DNA of 35,443 nucleotides from Pseudomonas sp. Irchel s3h14. GTDB lineage: Bacteria; Pseudomonadota; Gammaproteobacteria; Pseudomonadales; Pseudomonadaceae. Each line of letters opens with the position of its first letter. Within the stretch, counting starts at the first letter, position 1. The notes under the pieces were generated by a model. It saw only the letters and a list, made by a program, of their open reading frames with translations. It searched no databases and was not told the DNA's origin. The position numbers and the translations under genes were made by a program. This document shows positions 24,242 through 32,336 of this stretch, piece by piece. The DNA lies in NCBI RefSeq assembly GCF_900187425.1, contig NZ_FYDJ01000035.1:1-35443 (forward strand), written 5' to 3'.

Positions 24242-25924
24242 ATGAGCGACAAAGACGATTTGCGCAAATATTCCTCCCAAGTGGTCGACGGCGTGGAACG
24301 TGCGCCGGGACGATCCATGCTGCGCGCAGTGGGTTTCACGGACGAGGACTTCAAAAAGCCGCAGATCGGCATCGCCTCCACCTGGGCGATGGTCACGCCC
24401 TGCAACATGCACATCGACAAACTGGCGATTGAAGCCGAAAAAGGCGCGAATGCCGCCGGTGCCAAGGGCGTCATTTTCAATACGATCACCATTTCCGACG
24501 GCATCGCCAATGGCACCGAAGGCATGAAGTATTCGCTGGTGTCCCGTGAAGTGATCGCCGATTCCATTGAAGTGGTGGCCGGCTGCGAAGGCTTTGACGG
24601 TCTGGTGACCGTGGGCGGTTGTGACAAGAACATGCCGGGCTGCCTGATCGGCATGGCGCGGCTGAACCGCCCTTCCATCTTCGTCTATGGCGGCACCATC
24701 CGGCCGGGCGCTGGCCATACCGATATCATTTCCGTATTCGAGGCCGTGGGTCAGCACGCACGGGGTGACATCAGCGAGATTCAGGTCAAGCAAATCGAAG
24801 AAGTGGCGATTCCAGGTCCCGGCTCCTGCGGCGGCATGTACACGGCCAACACCATGGCTTCCGCTATTGAGGCGTTGGGCATGAGCCTGCCCGGTTCCAG
24901 CTCTCAGGACGCCGTCGGCAGCGACAAGGCATCGGACAGTTTCCGCGCCGGTCAGCAGGTCATGGAGCTGCTCAAGCAAGACATCAAACCGCGCGACATC
25001 ATGACCCGCAAGGCCTTTGAAAATGCCATTCGGGTGGTGATCGCCCTCGCCGGCTCAACCAATGCCGTGCTGCATCTTCTGGCCATGGCGCATGCCGTGG
25101 ATGTCGAGCTGACGCTGGATGATTTCGTCGAGCTGGGCAAGGTGTCCCCGGTGGTGGCCGACCTGCGGCCCAGCGGTCAATACATGATGAGTGAACTGGT
25201 CGCCATCGGCGGCATTCAGCCGCTGATGAAGCGCATGCTCGCCGCCGGCATGCTGCATGGCGATGCGCTGACGGTCACTGGTAAAACCCTGGCCGAAAAC
25301 CTGGAAAACGTGCCCGACTATCCCGAGGGACAGGACGTGATCCTGCCCTTCGATCAACCGATCAAAAAGGACTCGCACCTGGTGGTGCTGCGCGGCAACC
25401 TCTCGCCCACCGGCGCCGTGGCCAAGATCACTGGTAAGGAAGGCTTGCGCTTTGAAGGCACGGCGCGCGTGTATCACGGTGAGGAAGGCGCGCTGGCCGG
25501 CATCCTCAACGGCGAAGTCAAAGCCGGCGATGTGATCGTGATTCGCTACGAAGGCCCCAAGGGCGGCCCGGGAATGCGCGAAATGCTCTCGCCCACGTCG
25601 GCGGTCATGGGCAAGGGGCTGGGCAAGGACGTTGCACTGATCACCGACGGCCGTTTCTCCGGCGGTTCACATGGGTTTGTAGTGGGACATATCACGCCCG
25701 AAGCCTTTGATGGCGGGCCGATCGCGCTGATTGAAGACGGCGACAAGATCACCATCGACGCCGAAACACGACAGATTACGGTCGATGTTTCCGACGCCGA
25801 ACTGGCCAAGCGCAAGACCCGTTGGGTGCGCCCGGAATCCAAGTACAAACGCGGGGTGTTGGCCAAGTACGCGAAGACCGTGTCCAGCGCCTCGGAAGGC
25901 GCGGTGACGGATAAGTACCTCTAG
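24242..25924 (+). CDS. ilvD: Dihydroxy-acid dehydratase IlvD (short form)
   Basis: The 560-residue protein belongs to the IlvD/Edd family. The cysteine motifs that hold the Fe-S cluster are present: GGCDKNMPGC near residues 122-131 and GPGSCGGMYTANTM near 193-206. The closing DGRFSGGSHG motif is also present. It dehydrates dihydroxy-isovalerate and dihydroxy-methylvalerate in valine, leucine and isoleucine synthesis, or possibly sugar acids. It is shorter than the about 613-residue IlvD usual in Pseudomonas, so it is probably a second, paralogous dehydratase. ATG 24242 has a GAGGAG ribosome site. It stands alone, with a 53-bp inverted repeat just downstream. Confidence 0.93.
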   Translation: MSDKDDLRKYSSQVVDGVERAPGRSMLRAVGFTDEDFKKPQIGIASTWAMVTPCNMHIDKLAIEAEKGANAAGAKGVIFNTITISDGIANGTEGMKYSLVSREVIADSIEVVAGCEGFDGLVTVGGCDKNMPGCLIGMARLNRPSIFVYGGTIRPGAGHTDIISVFEAVGQHARGDISEIQVKQIEEVAIPGPGSCGGMYTANTMASAIEALGMSLPGSSSQDAVGSDKASDSFRAGQQVMELLKQDIKPRDIMTRKAFENAIRVVIALAGSTNAVLHLLAMAHAVDVELTLDDFVELGKVSPVVADLRPSGQYMMSELVAIGGIQPLMKRMLAAGMLHGDALTVTGKTLAENLENVPDYPEGQDVILPFDQPIKKDSHLVVLRGNLSPTGAVAKITGKEGLRFEGTARVYHGEEGALAGILNGEVKAGDVIVIRYEGPKGGPGMREMLSPTSAVMGKGLGKDVALITDGRFSGGSHGFVVGHITPEAFDGGPIALIEDGDKITIDAETRQITVDVSDAELAKRKTRWVRPESKYKRGVLAKYAKTVSSASEGAVTDKYL

Positions 25925-25951
25925 GCGTTTCATGCGAGCTTGCGTCCGGCT

Positions 25952-26100
25952 CTGTAGCAGCTGTCGAGCTTGCGAGGCTGCGTTCGGCTGCGCAGCAGTC
26001 GTAAACCCTGAGTGCGCGGTGAATCTGACACACCGCATGGTCTTACCTTACGACTGCTGCGCAGCCGAACGCAGCCTCGCAAGCTCGACAGCTGCTACAG
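25952..26100. repeat. Perfect 53-bp inverted repeat
   Basis: The arm at 25952-26004 (CTGTAGCAGCTGTCGAGC...GTCGTAA) recurs as an exact reverse complement at 26048-26100, with a 43-nt loop that contains its own GCGGTG/CACCGC stem. The arms contain the GTAGCAGCTG and GCGCAGC motifs common in Pseudomonas repeats. Perfect identity of the arms suggests recent formation or gene conversion. It lies between ilvD and the truncated chemoreceptor and may also terminate both. Confidence 0.92.
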
Positions 26101-26115
26101 GGATCGCGTCATGGC

Positions 26116-26649
26116 TTAGAGTCTGAACCGATCCACTGACTGCGAGAGCTTGCCCGCCAAAGTGGACAGCTCATCGGTGGTCGAGGCCGTCCGGCCGATG
26201 ATCTTGCTGTTGCCTTCGGACATGCCGGCAATCATTTCGACCTGATGGGCGATTTCATTGCTGGCCAGGCTCTGCTCACCAATGGTGCGGGTGATGTCAT
26301 TGACCAATTGCGTGGTGTTCAACGTGACGTCGAGGATTTCGCGGATGGCGCGCTCGACGTCGGCGGTCACGGCCATGCCTTTGTCGACCTGCGCGACACC
26401 CGCTTCCATGCTGGTCACCGCCTCGCGGGTGCTTTGCTGGATGCGTGAGACCATCGTGGCAATTTCCTGGGTGGAGGCGCTGGTGCGTCCGGCCAGGCTG
26501 CGTACCTCGTCGGCCACCACGGCAAATCCACGGCCCTGCTCACCGGCACGAGCGGCTTCGATCGCCGCGTTGAGCGCCAGCAGGTAGGTTTGGTCGGCGA
26601 TGCCCTTGATCACCTGGATGATGCTGAAGATCCCGAAGCGAATGTCCAT
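26116..26649 (-). pseudogene. C-terminal fragment of a methyl-accepting chemotaxis protein
   Basis: The 177-residue frame contains only the second half of an MCP signalling domain. It has the hairpin tip (LLALNAAIEAARAGEQGRGFAVVADEVR) followed by the descending helix with methylation-type segments to the C-terminus. The ligand-binding domain, membrane segments, HAMP domain and ascending helix are missing. Homology begins within about 10 codons of the first Met, and no ribosome site precedes it. A hairpin at 26653-26673 marks the break. It is flanked by the perfect 53-bp inverted repeat. The stop and C-terminus look intact. If expressed it could still bind CheA/CheW, but it is most likely a relic. 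Confidence 0.85.
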
Positions 26650-26652
26650 ACG

Positions 26653-26684
26653 CGCATGTCTTTACGACATGCGGTATGTTTTTT
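26653..26684 (+). terminator. Hairpin with T-run at the MCP break point
   Basis: CGCATGTC (26653-26660) pairs with GACATGCG (26666-26673) across a 5-nt loop. A T6 tract follows at 26679-26684. It is oriented for plus-strand transcripts, although no plus-strand gene ends here, so it may be debris left by the event that truncated the chemoreceptor. Confidence 0.4.
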
Positions 26685-26704
26685 CGGTTTTGAGGGCGCC
26701 CGAA

Positions 26705-27652
26705 TCAGGCAGCGGAGAAGAAATAGCGCGTCAGGTGAAAGAAGATCGGCGCTGCGAAGCAAATCGAGTCCATCCGGTCGAGCATGCCGCCGTGACCTTT
26801 GATCATGGTTCCCCAGTCCTTGGCGCTCAAACTGCGTTTGATCGCCGACATCACCAGACCACCGAGGAAGCCCATCACCACGATGACGAACGACATCATC
26901 AGTGACTGCCAGAAGCTGAAGGGAGTCATCCAGAACATGCAGCCGCCAATCAGCGTTGCAGACAGGCCTCCACCGACCAGACCTTCCACCGTTTTTGACG
27001 GACTCACCAGCGGCGCTACCTTGTGCTTGCCAAAGAGCTTGCCGAACACGTACTGCAACACGTCACTCAACTGAACGACGAACACCAGATAAAACAGCAG
27101 CAGCGCGTTTTGACCGGTGAATCCTTCCAGATCCAGGAGCAAAAGCGCGGGCGCATGGCTGATGCAATAAATGCAGATCATCACGCCCCACTGGATCTTT
27201 GCCGTCCTTTCCAGGAAGCCGTCAGTGTCCTGGCTCAGCACCGCAATCGCCGGCAACAGCAGGAATGAATACACCGGAATCAGCAGCGTAAACATCGAAT
27301 ACCAGTGCGTACCGATCAGAATGTATTGCAGCGGGATCAGGATGAAAAACGCTGAAAACAGGGCGTTATGGTCACCCCGTCGGGTCGGTGTCAGGGTGAT
27401 GAACTCCCTGAGCGCGAACAGTGAGATGAAACCGAACAGGACGACCGTTGCATTACCGCCCAGCAGGTAGGAAGCGAAGAAGATGATGACCATCCCCCAC
27501 CAGGCATTCACGCGCTGATTGAGGTTTTCGATGGTCGAGACAGCGCCTTCTGTGTTGGCCCGCCGGGCCAGCAATCGACCGGCTAGCGAAGCAATCGCCA
27601 GCAAGCATGCCAATCCAAAAAAGAACCACAAAAACTTGGCTTCAAGACTCAT
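26705..27652 (-). CDS. CdsA/YnbB-family phosphatidate cytidylyltransferase
   Basis: The 315-residue protein has about eight membrane segments. It carries the full CDS signature near the C-terminus: S-A-I-K-R-S-L-S-A-K-D-W-G, then KGHGGMLDRMDS. It should make CDP-diacylglycerol from phosphatidate and CTP in the inner membrane. It is the last gene of a tight operon, its ATG overlapping the stop of the acyltransferase gene by 4 bp. The neighbours (CDP-alcohol phosphatidyltransferase and acyltransferase) recall the E. coli ynbA-ynbB group more than the essential cdsA locus, so this is probably a dedicated paralogue. Confidence 0.9.
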   Translation of the reverse strand: MSLEAKFLWFFFGLACLLAIASLAGRLLARRANTEGAVSTIENLNQRVNAWWGMVIIFFASYLLGGNATVVLFGFISLFALREFITLTPTRRGDHNALFSAFFILIPLQYILIGTHWYSMFTLLIPVYSFLLLPAIAVLSQDTDGFLERTAKIQWGVMICIYCISHAPALLLLDLEGFTGQNALLLFYLVFVVQLSDVLQYVFGKLFGKHKVAPLVSPSKTVEGLVGGGLSATLIGGCMFWMTPFSFWQSLMMSFVIVVMGFLGGLVMSAIKRSLSAKDWGTMIKGHGGMLDRMDSICFAAPIFFHLTRYFFSAA

Positions 27653-28248
27653 TTCGACAGCCCCACAATGGCGTTACGCGCGCGTTCCAGAAACACCTGT
27701 TTATCCTCGCCCGCAATCCTTTCCATCGGATTGCCGATACGGATCGTGCAGATGATCGGCAGAGGGACGTGTTTGCCTTTGGGCATGGAGCGATGAAGGT
27801 TTTCCAGGTAGATCGGCACCAGGTCGACATCGGGGAAGGTCTCGGCCAGCCGGAAAAGACCTGATTTGAATTCCCCGGGCAGTGCCTCGGATGAGCGAGT
27901 GCCTTCCGGAAAGAAGATGATCGAATGACCCGCCTGCACCACATCGAAAATGGGCTCCAGGGCGTTTTTACCGGGCGCCGGTTTACGGTCAATCAGCACG
28001 GCATTCAGGCCTTTCTGGGAGATGTACGACAGAAACCGGTTCTTTCCCCAGTAATCGGCAGCGGCGATCGGCTTAACATTCAACCTCGCCTCGGGCGGCA
28101 GGGCCGCAATGATGGCCAAGGTGTCCATGTGACTGGTGTGATTGGCGAAATAGATTCGCTGACGCGTGAGATCCGGCGGGCTCTCCCATCTGGCCGTGAC
28201 GCCAATCAGCAGTCGAAGAACAGAAATCAGCGCATTACTGATCCACAT
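27649..28248 (-). CDS. PlsC-like 1-acylglycerol-3-phosphate acyltransferase
   Basis: The 199-residue protein has the acyltransferase motifs N-H-T-S-H-M-D (H-x4-D catalytic pair) and FFPEGTRSS, plus the downstream P-I-Y-L-E block. It transfers an acyl chain to lysophosphatidate or a related lysolipid. The N-terminal segment is hydrophobic and probably membrane-associated. It overlaps the upstream CDP-alcohol transferase gene by 14 bp and the downstream CdsA-type gene by 4 bp, so all three are translated as a unit. Confidence 0.9.
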   Translation of the reverse strand: MWISNALISVLRLLIGVTARWESPPDLTRQRIYFANHTSHMDTLAIIAALPPEARLNVKPIAAADYWGKNRFLSYISQKGLNAVLIDRKPAPGKNALEPIFDVVQAGHSIIFFPEGTRSSEALPGEFKSGLFRLAETFPDVDLVPIYLENLHRSMPKGKHVPLPIICTIRIGNPMERIAGEDKQVFLERARNAIVGLSK

Positions 28249-28867
28249 GGTCGGCCCCTTTCAGCTGCTTGGCGATCGCCAGCGTTCGTGTGACGCAGGT
28301 GGCGACTGAGCCAATGGCGATGACAGCCAGCGCGATCAACAGTACGTAGTGAGTGCCATAAACGTTTGCTTCGATGGCATTCAGCAGCAGTCCTGCGGTC
28401 ATCACGGCCATTCGATGCTGCTTGGCCATAGGGCCGATGAAGGTCTGCTTGAGACCGATCGAGCCGCCGAACACCCTGACATAAGCCGTCAGTGCCGCCG
28501 CCAGGGCAGCAAACCATCCGAGGTCGGATTGCCCAATGGCATACCCCAACCCGACGATCAGCAGGCTGTCGGCAATCCGGTCCGGGAGTTCGTTGTAGAG
28601 ACTGCCGATATCGGACTTCTTGCCGCCCTCTATCGCCACCATCCCATCGAAGAGGTTGCACAGCAGGCGCAACTGAATGCCGATCGCGCAGCAGATCGAT
28701 CCAATGACACCGCTATCAATATTGAGCGCCACGACGCCGACAAGCGCGAAGGCGATGCTGGCGACGGATATCTGATTGGGGGAAATGTCTCTTTTCACCA
28801 GAATGTCGGTGATGCGTCTTGCCCAGCCCGCAGAGCGCGTCTTGATGGGCCTTCTGTTGTCATCCAC
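28235..28867 (-). CDS. YnbA-like CDP-alcohol phosphatidyltransferase
   Basis: The 210-residue protein has about six membrane segments and a modified CDP-alcohol phosphotransferase motif. The normal DG-x2-AR-x8-G-x3-D-x3-D reads DGMVAIEGG-x3-DIGSLYNELPD. Ile replaces the Arg and Asn replaces the third acidic residue, while the other Asp and Gly residues are kept. I recall this variant as typical of YnbA relatives. It would join a CDP-activated lipid to an alcohol that is not known. It is the first gene of the three-gene lipid operon; the promoter should lie in 28868-29000. Confidence 0.85.
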   Translation of the reverse strand: MDDNRRPIKTRSAGWARRITDILVKRDISPNQISVASIAFALVGVVALNIDSGVIGSICCAIGIQLRLLCNLFDGMVAIEGGKKSDIGSLYNELPDRIADSLLIVGLGYAIGQSDLGWFAALAAALTAYVRVFGGSIGLKQTFIGPMAKQHRMAVMTAGLLLNAIEANVYGTHYVLLIALAVIAIGSVATCVTRTLAIAKQLKGADHVDQ

Positions 28868-29144
28868 TGGCCAATATCCCTATAAGTGATGAGTTACTAC
28901 GTGTTGCATTGTAATGGCGAGTTGCGCCGACTACACCCAGCAATTGCAGTCTTTGCTAACGACCCCTGCTTTCCAGCCAAAAGTTTTCACCTTCATTTTT
29001 CGGGACGTCGTTCCGACCTTAAACCTCGAGACAAGCCCTCAACACACGTTCGTTTTTTCCTTGGTCTCATGCTAGGTTGTACGATGACCGATAAGTGATA
29101 TTTTCACTCTCGCTCCGACGACCCACAACAACAAGGAAACACCC

Positions 29145-29576
29145 ATGAAAAAAGTGAAAGTGCTGATTGGATTCTTGTGCCTCTTCAGTGGCTACGTAGC
29201 CGCCGCCCCTGCTTCCGCGGACAAGGATGTTGCGCAAGCCGTCGATCATCTGACGCAGGCCATGCTGCACAAGAACATTGCCGAACTGAAAGCGCTGACC
29301 GCCGAGAACCTGACCTACGGGCATTCCAGCGGGAAGATCCAGGACAAGAAAGCATTCATCGACGATATCGAAACCGGCAAAAGTGCCTTCAAAACCCTGG
29401 AGATGCAGAACCAGACCATCACCGTATCGGGTGACGTAGCGTTGGTCCGCCATCACTTCTCGGCTCAAGCGCTGAAAGGGACCGAAGTGGTGCCAACCGA
29501 AATCGAGAACTTCCAGATTTGGCAAAAACAGAAAGGCCACTGGTTGCTGGTAGGTCGACAAGCATTCAAGTTCTGA
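29145..29576 (+). CDS. Exported NTF2-like (DUF4440/SnoaL-type) protein
   Basis: The 143-residue protein has a Sec signal peptide (to about residue 24, before ASADKD). An NTF2-like cone fold follows: paired helices AVDHLTQAMLHKNIAEL, then ENLTYGHSSGKIQDKKAFIDDI, and strands VALVRHHFSAQ and FQIWQKQKGHWLLVGRQ. Members bind small molecules or act as periplasmic enzymes; the ligand is unknown. ATG 29145 has an AAGGAA ribosome site. A GC hairpin-like sequence with CCTTTTTA at 29590-29640 may terminate it. Confidence 0.85.
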   Translation: MKKVKVLIGFLCLFSGYVAAAPASADKDVAQAVDHLTQAMLHKNIAELKALTAENLTYGHSSGKIQDKKAFIDDIETGKSAFKTLEMQNQTITVSGDVALVRHHFSAQALKGTEVVPTEIENFQIWQKQKGHWLLVGRQAFKF

Positions 29577-29690
29577 TTTTTGCGTAACGAAGGGGACGCC
29601 GGTTAGCCACGCTGCGGTGCCCCCTACTCTCTCCTTTTTACCTGCAGGACGACCGTTGACCGCGAGTGCGCGGCAGAAATGCCTGCCGAT

Positions 29691-30251
29691 TCAAACTGCG
29701 ACCACTCGTAGAAAAGGCCAGCGAGCCTGATAACTCCGGGTCTTCTGATCGAACAGATCGGGCTGATGATTCACCGGGTTGATCCGTAAAAGCCCTTCTT
29801 CGACATCGCTCAAACCGTAAGGCGCATACACCTCGCCGGTCACCACATCCAGACCGATACACGTCCCCGCAATCAGATACCGATCGATCCCATCCTTTGC
29901 CGACTGAAGCTCGGGATAAGCCCTGCCGAATCGCTGGCCATACCAAAGGTGAACCCGTGCCTGGTTCTTGATTTCGATGTTTACGTCGAGGTCGTGAAAG
30001 AGCTTCCGGGCGGCGATGATGACTTCATTCTCGGCCTCCCACGACACGTCTTCATCAAAGTAGAAAACGTCGTAATCCTTGATGCCCCAAGCGGCGGGGA
30101 GCCCGGCTTGATGATTCCAGACCGCTTGGAAAAGGCAGCCCGCCGTCAACATGCATTGGTCCAGGCCGAGTGAAGGCAAGCGCCGGGCAATCTCGGCGTT
30201 TGCCGGATTGGCCATCGCGATCTCAATCAACGTTTCAGCGGTTAACGTCAT
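29691..30251 (-). CDS. DUF925 / NTP_transf_6-type nucleotidyltransferase-like protein
   Basis: The 186-residue protein (from ATG 30251) has CMLTAGCLFQAVWN, then a D-Y-D-V-F-Y-F-D motif in IKDYDVFYFDEDVSWEAE, which forms the acidic metal site of the family. Later come NIEIKNQARVHLWY and IAGTCIGLD. The family is related to nucleotidyltransferases but its substrates are unknown. The frame is open to 30398; ATG 30251 is chosen because the upstream 49 residues are Cys/Pro/Arg-rich junk and a GGAGAG ribosome site sits directly before it, though spacing is tight. Confidence 0.83.
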   Translation of the reverse strand: MTLTAETLIEIAMANPANAEIARRLPSLGLDQCMLTAGCLFQAVWNHQAGLPAAWGIKDYDVFYFDEDVSWEAENEVIIAARKLFHDLDVNIEIKNQARVHLWYGQRFGRAYPELQSAKDGIDRYLIAGTCIGLDVVTGEVYAPYGLSDVEEGLLRINPVNHQPDLFDQKTRSYQARWPFLRVVAV

Positions 30252-30382
30252 GCTCTCTCCATGGGATGCATCAAATCCTGGGGGCTGACGATACCTTAAA
30301 ACCGCCTGACGACAGACCGGACACCTGGGTTTCACTCCTCTCGGCAGACCGCTACAGTGGCGCGACCGAGACTTGAGAAACG

Positions 30383-30790
30383 ATGAACATGGATGCACTT
30401 CACCAAGGAAGTTGCCTGTGCGGCGCTGTGAAATATCGAGTGGCCGCCGAGCTGAAAGCAGTTACCCATTGCCATTGCAGCCAATGTCGCAAGGGCCACG
30501 GGGCAGCATTCGCGACGTATGCAAGCGCCCTCAGGTCGGCGATTACGATCGTTGCGGGAGTCGAGACGCTGAAAACCTTTAACTCGTCTGAAGGCGTCGC
30601 CCGACAATTCTGTGGCGTGTGCGGCTCTTCGCTGTTCTGGTCTGATTCCAAAGGTGAGTTTTCGGATTGGATGTCAGTGGCGATAGGCACGCTGGATACG
30701 CCGTTCCTGAGTGAAAAACAGAAACACGTGTGCGTTGCATCGAAAGCGCCGTGGTACGCAATCGAGGATCGGTGGCCGCGGACCGAGTGA
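30383..30790 (+). CDS. GFA-family zinc-binding protein
   Basis: The 135-residue protein carries the cysteine pattern of the glutathione-dependent formaldehyde-activating (GFA/CENP-V) family: GSCLCGAVKY, HCHCSQCRKGHGAAF and FCGVCGSSLFW. These cysteines bind two zinc ions. Few members truly act on S-hydroxymethylglutathione, so the function is open. It is divergent from the nucleotidyltransferase gene. ATG 30383 is weakly supported; Met3 (30389) is an alternative. Confidence 0.9.
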   Translation: MNMDALHQGSCLCGAVKYRVAAELKAVTHCHCSQCRKGHGAAFATYASALRSAITIVAGVETLKTFNSSEGVARQFCGVCGSSLFWSDSKGEFSDWMSVAIGTLDTPFLSEKQKHVCVASKAPWYAIEDRWPRTE

Positions 30791-30868
30791 GCGCTTTCGG
30801 CCAAAAAGCGAAAGCACATGAGGTACATTGATACCTGATCCCAAATTCACTGATGGGAGGGACCGTAT

Positions 30869-31375
30869 ATGACGACGCGAACTGAAACCGCCATCCTGGC
30901 CGGTGGCTGCTTCTGGGGCATGCAGGATTTGCTGAGACGTTACCCCGGCGTGCTGTCCACGCGGGTAGGCTACTCGGGCGGCGATGTACCCAATGCGACT
31001 TACCGCAACCATGGCACGCATGCGGAAGCGATCGAGATCGTGTTCGATCCGGACCAGATCAGCTATCGCCAGATCCTCGAGTTTTTCTTCCAGATCCACG
31101 ATCCGACGACGACGAATCGTCAGGGCAACGATGTGGGTATGAGCTACCGTTCTGCACTCTTCTATCTCAATGATGAACAGAAACAAGTGGCCGAGGACAC
31201 GGTGGCCGATGCTGATGCATCTGGCTTGTGGCCCGACAAGGTCGTGACTGAAATCGTACCCGCTGGCCCGTTCTGGGAAGCAGAGCCGGAACATCAGGAC
31301 TACCTCGAACACTATCCCAACGGTTACACCTGCCATTTCATTCGGCCAAATTGGAAACTACCAAAACGAGCGTGA
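30869..31375 (+). CDS. msrA: Peptide-methionine (S)-S-oxide reductase MsrA
   Basis: The 168-residue protein has the catalytic GGCFWGMQ (Cys14), VGYSGGDVPNATY and GNDVGMSYRSALFY motifs of MsrA, with a possible recycling Cys in GYTCHF near the C-terminus. It repairs oxidised methionine. It is a short, cytoplasmic form and probably a second MsrA next to the longer chromosomal one usual in Pseudomonas (inference). A GGGAGGG ribosome site precedes ATG 30869. It fits the oxidative-stress content of the window. Confidence 0.93.
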   Translation: MTTRTETAILAGGCFWGMQDLLRRYPGVLSTRVGYSGGDVPNATYRNHGTHAEAIEIVFDPDQISYRQILEFFFQIHDPTTTNRQGNDVGMSYRSALFYLNDEQKQVAEDTVADADASGLWPDKVVTEIVPAGPFWEAEPEHQDYLEHYPNGYTCHFIRPNWKLPKRA

Positions 31376-31422
31376 TGGTACGGCCAGAAGCGGTCCCGCC
31401 GACGACTGTTGGCGAGACCGCT

Positions 31423-32223
31423 TCACGCCGAATACCCATGCTCCCCCGCCGGAAAAACTCCCCCCTTCACCGCCTTCACATACGCCCCCAGCGCAGACTG
31501 AATGCTGTCTTGCCCGGCCATGAAATTGCGCACGAATTTCGGCGTGCGACCGGTCAGGGTCAGACCGAGCATGTCGTGCAGGACCAACACCTGGCCGTCG
31601 GTTCCCGCCCCGGCGCCAATGCCGATCACCGGGATGCGCACGGCCTGGCTGATCTGCTCGGCCAGCGGGCTGGGCAGGCATTCCACCAGCAACATCGCAG
31701 CACCGGCCTCTTCCAGGCGTAGCGCGGCCTCGACCAACTGACGGGCCCGAGCCGGGTCGCGCCCCTGAACCTTGAACCCGCCCAGAATGTTGACGGATTG
31801 CGGGGTCAATCCCAGGTGCACGCACACCGGAACACCCTTCTCGGTCAAACGCCGAACGGTGTCAGCCAGCCAGATATCCCCTTCGACCTTGACCATGTGC
31901 GCGCCCGCCTTCATCAGGCAGCCGGCACTCTGCGATGCCTGCTCAAGGGTGGCGTAACTCATGAACGGCATGTCGCCGACGATGAAGGCACCGGCATTAC
32001 CGCGTTTGACGCAGACGGTGTGGTAGGCCACGTCTTCGACCTCCACCGGCAAGGTGCTGTCGTGACCGTGCAACACCATTCCAAGCGTATCGCCGACCAG
32101 CAACATCTCCACGCCAGCTCTACTGGCGGCTTGGGCGAAGGTGGCGTCATAGCAGGTCAACATGACGATTTTCTCGCCGCGCTGTTTGAGTCCTTGCAGA
32201 GTGGTCAGGGTGATATCGGGCAT
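31423..32223 (-). CDS. panB: 3-methyl-2-oxobutanoate hydroxymethyltransferase PanB
   Basis: The 266-residue protein is a full-length PanB, which adds a hydroxymethyl group to ketoisovalerate in pantothenate synthesis. Motifs include VMLTCYDATFA, LLVGDTLGMVLHGH, FIVGDMPFMSY, VKVEG and IGIGAG. No panC or panD is adjacent, so this is probably a paralogue of the panBC-operon copy. With ilvD (which makes ketoisovalerate) in the same window, a supply link is possible but not shown. Confidence 0.95.
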   Translation of the reverse strand: MPDITLTTLQGLKQRGEKIVMLTCYDATFAQAASRAGVEMLLVGDTLGMVLHGHDSTLPVEVEDVAYHTVCVKRGNAGAFIVGDMPFMSYATLEQASQSAGCLMKAGAHMVKVEGDIWLADTVRRLTEKGVPVCVHLGLTPQSVNILGGFKVQGRDPARARQLVEAALRLEEAGAAMLLVECLPSPLAEQISQAVRIPVIGIGAGAGTDGQVLVLHDMLGLTLTGRTPKFVRNFMAGQDSIQSALGAYVKAVKGGVFPAGEHGYSA

Positions 32224-32336
32224 GACGAATGTTCTCGTGCTGTGGCTGGAAGGATCAATCGGGCACGGCGCTGCCGCGAAATCCGGGTGAGCACGAATCT
32301 CGTGCGATGCAACGCATTGGGTCAGTGGTCGAGTGT

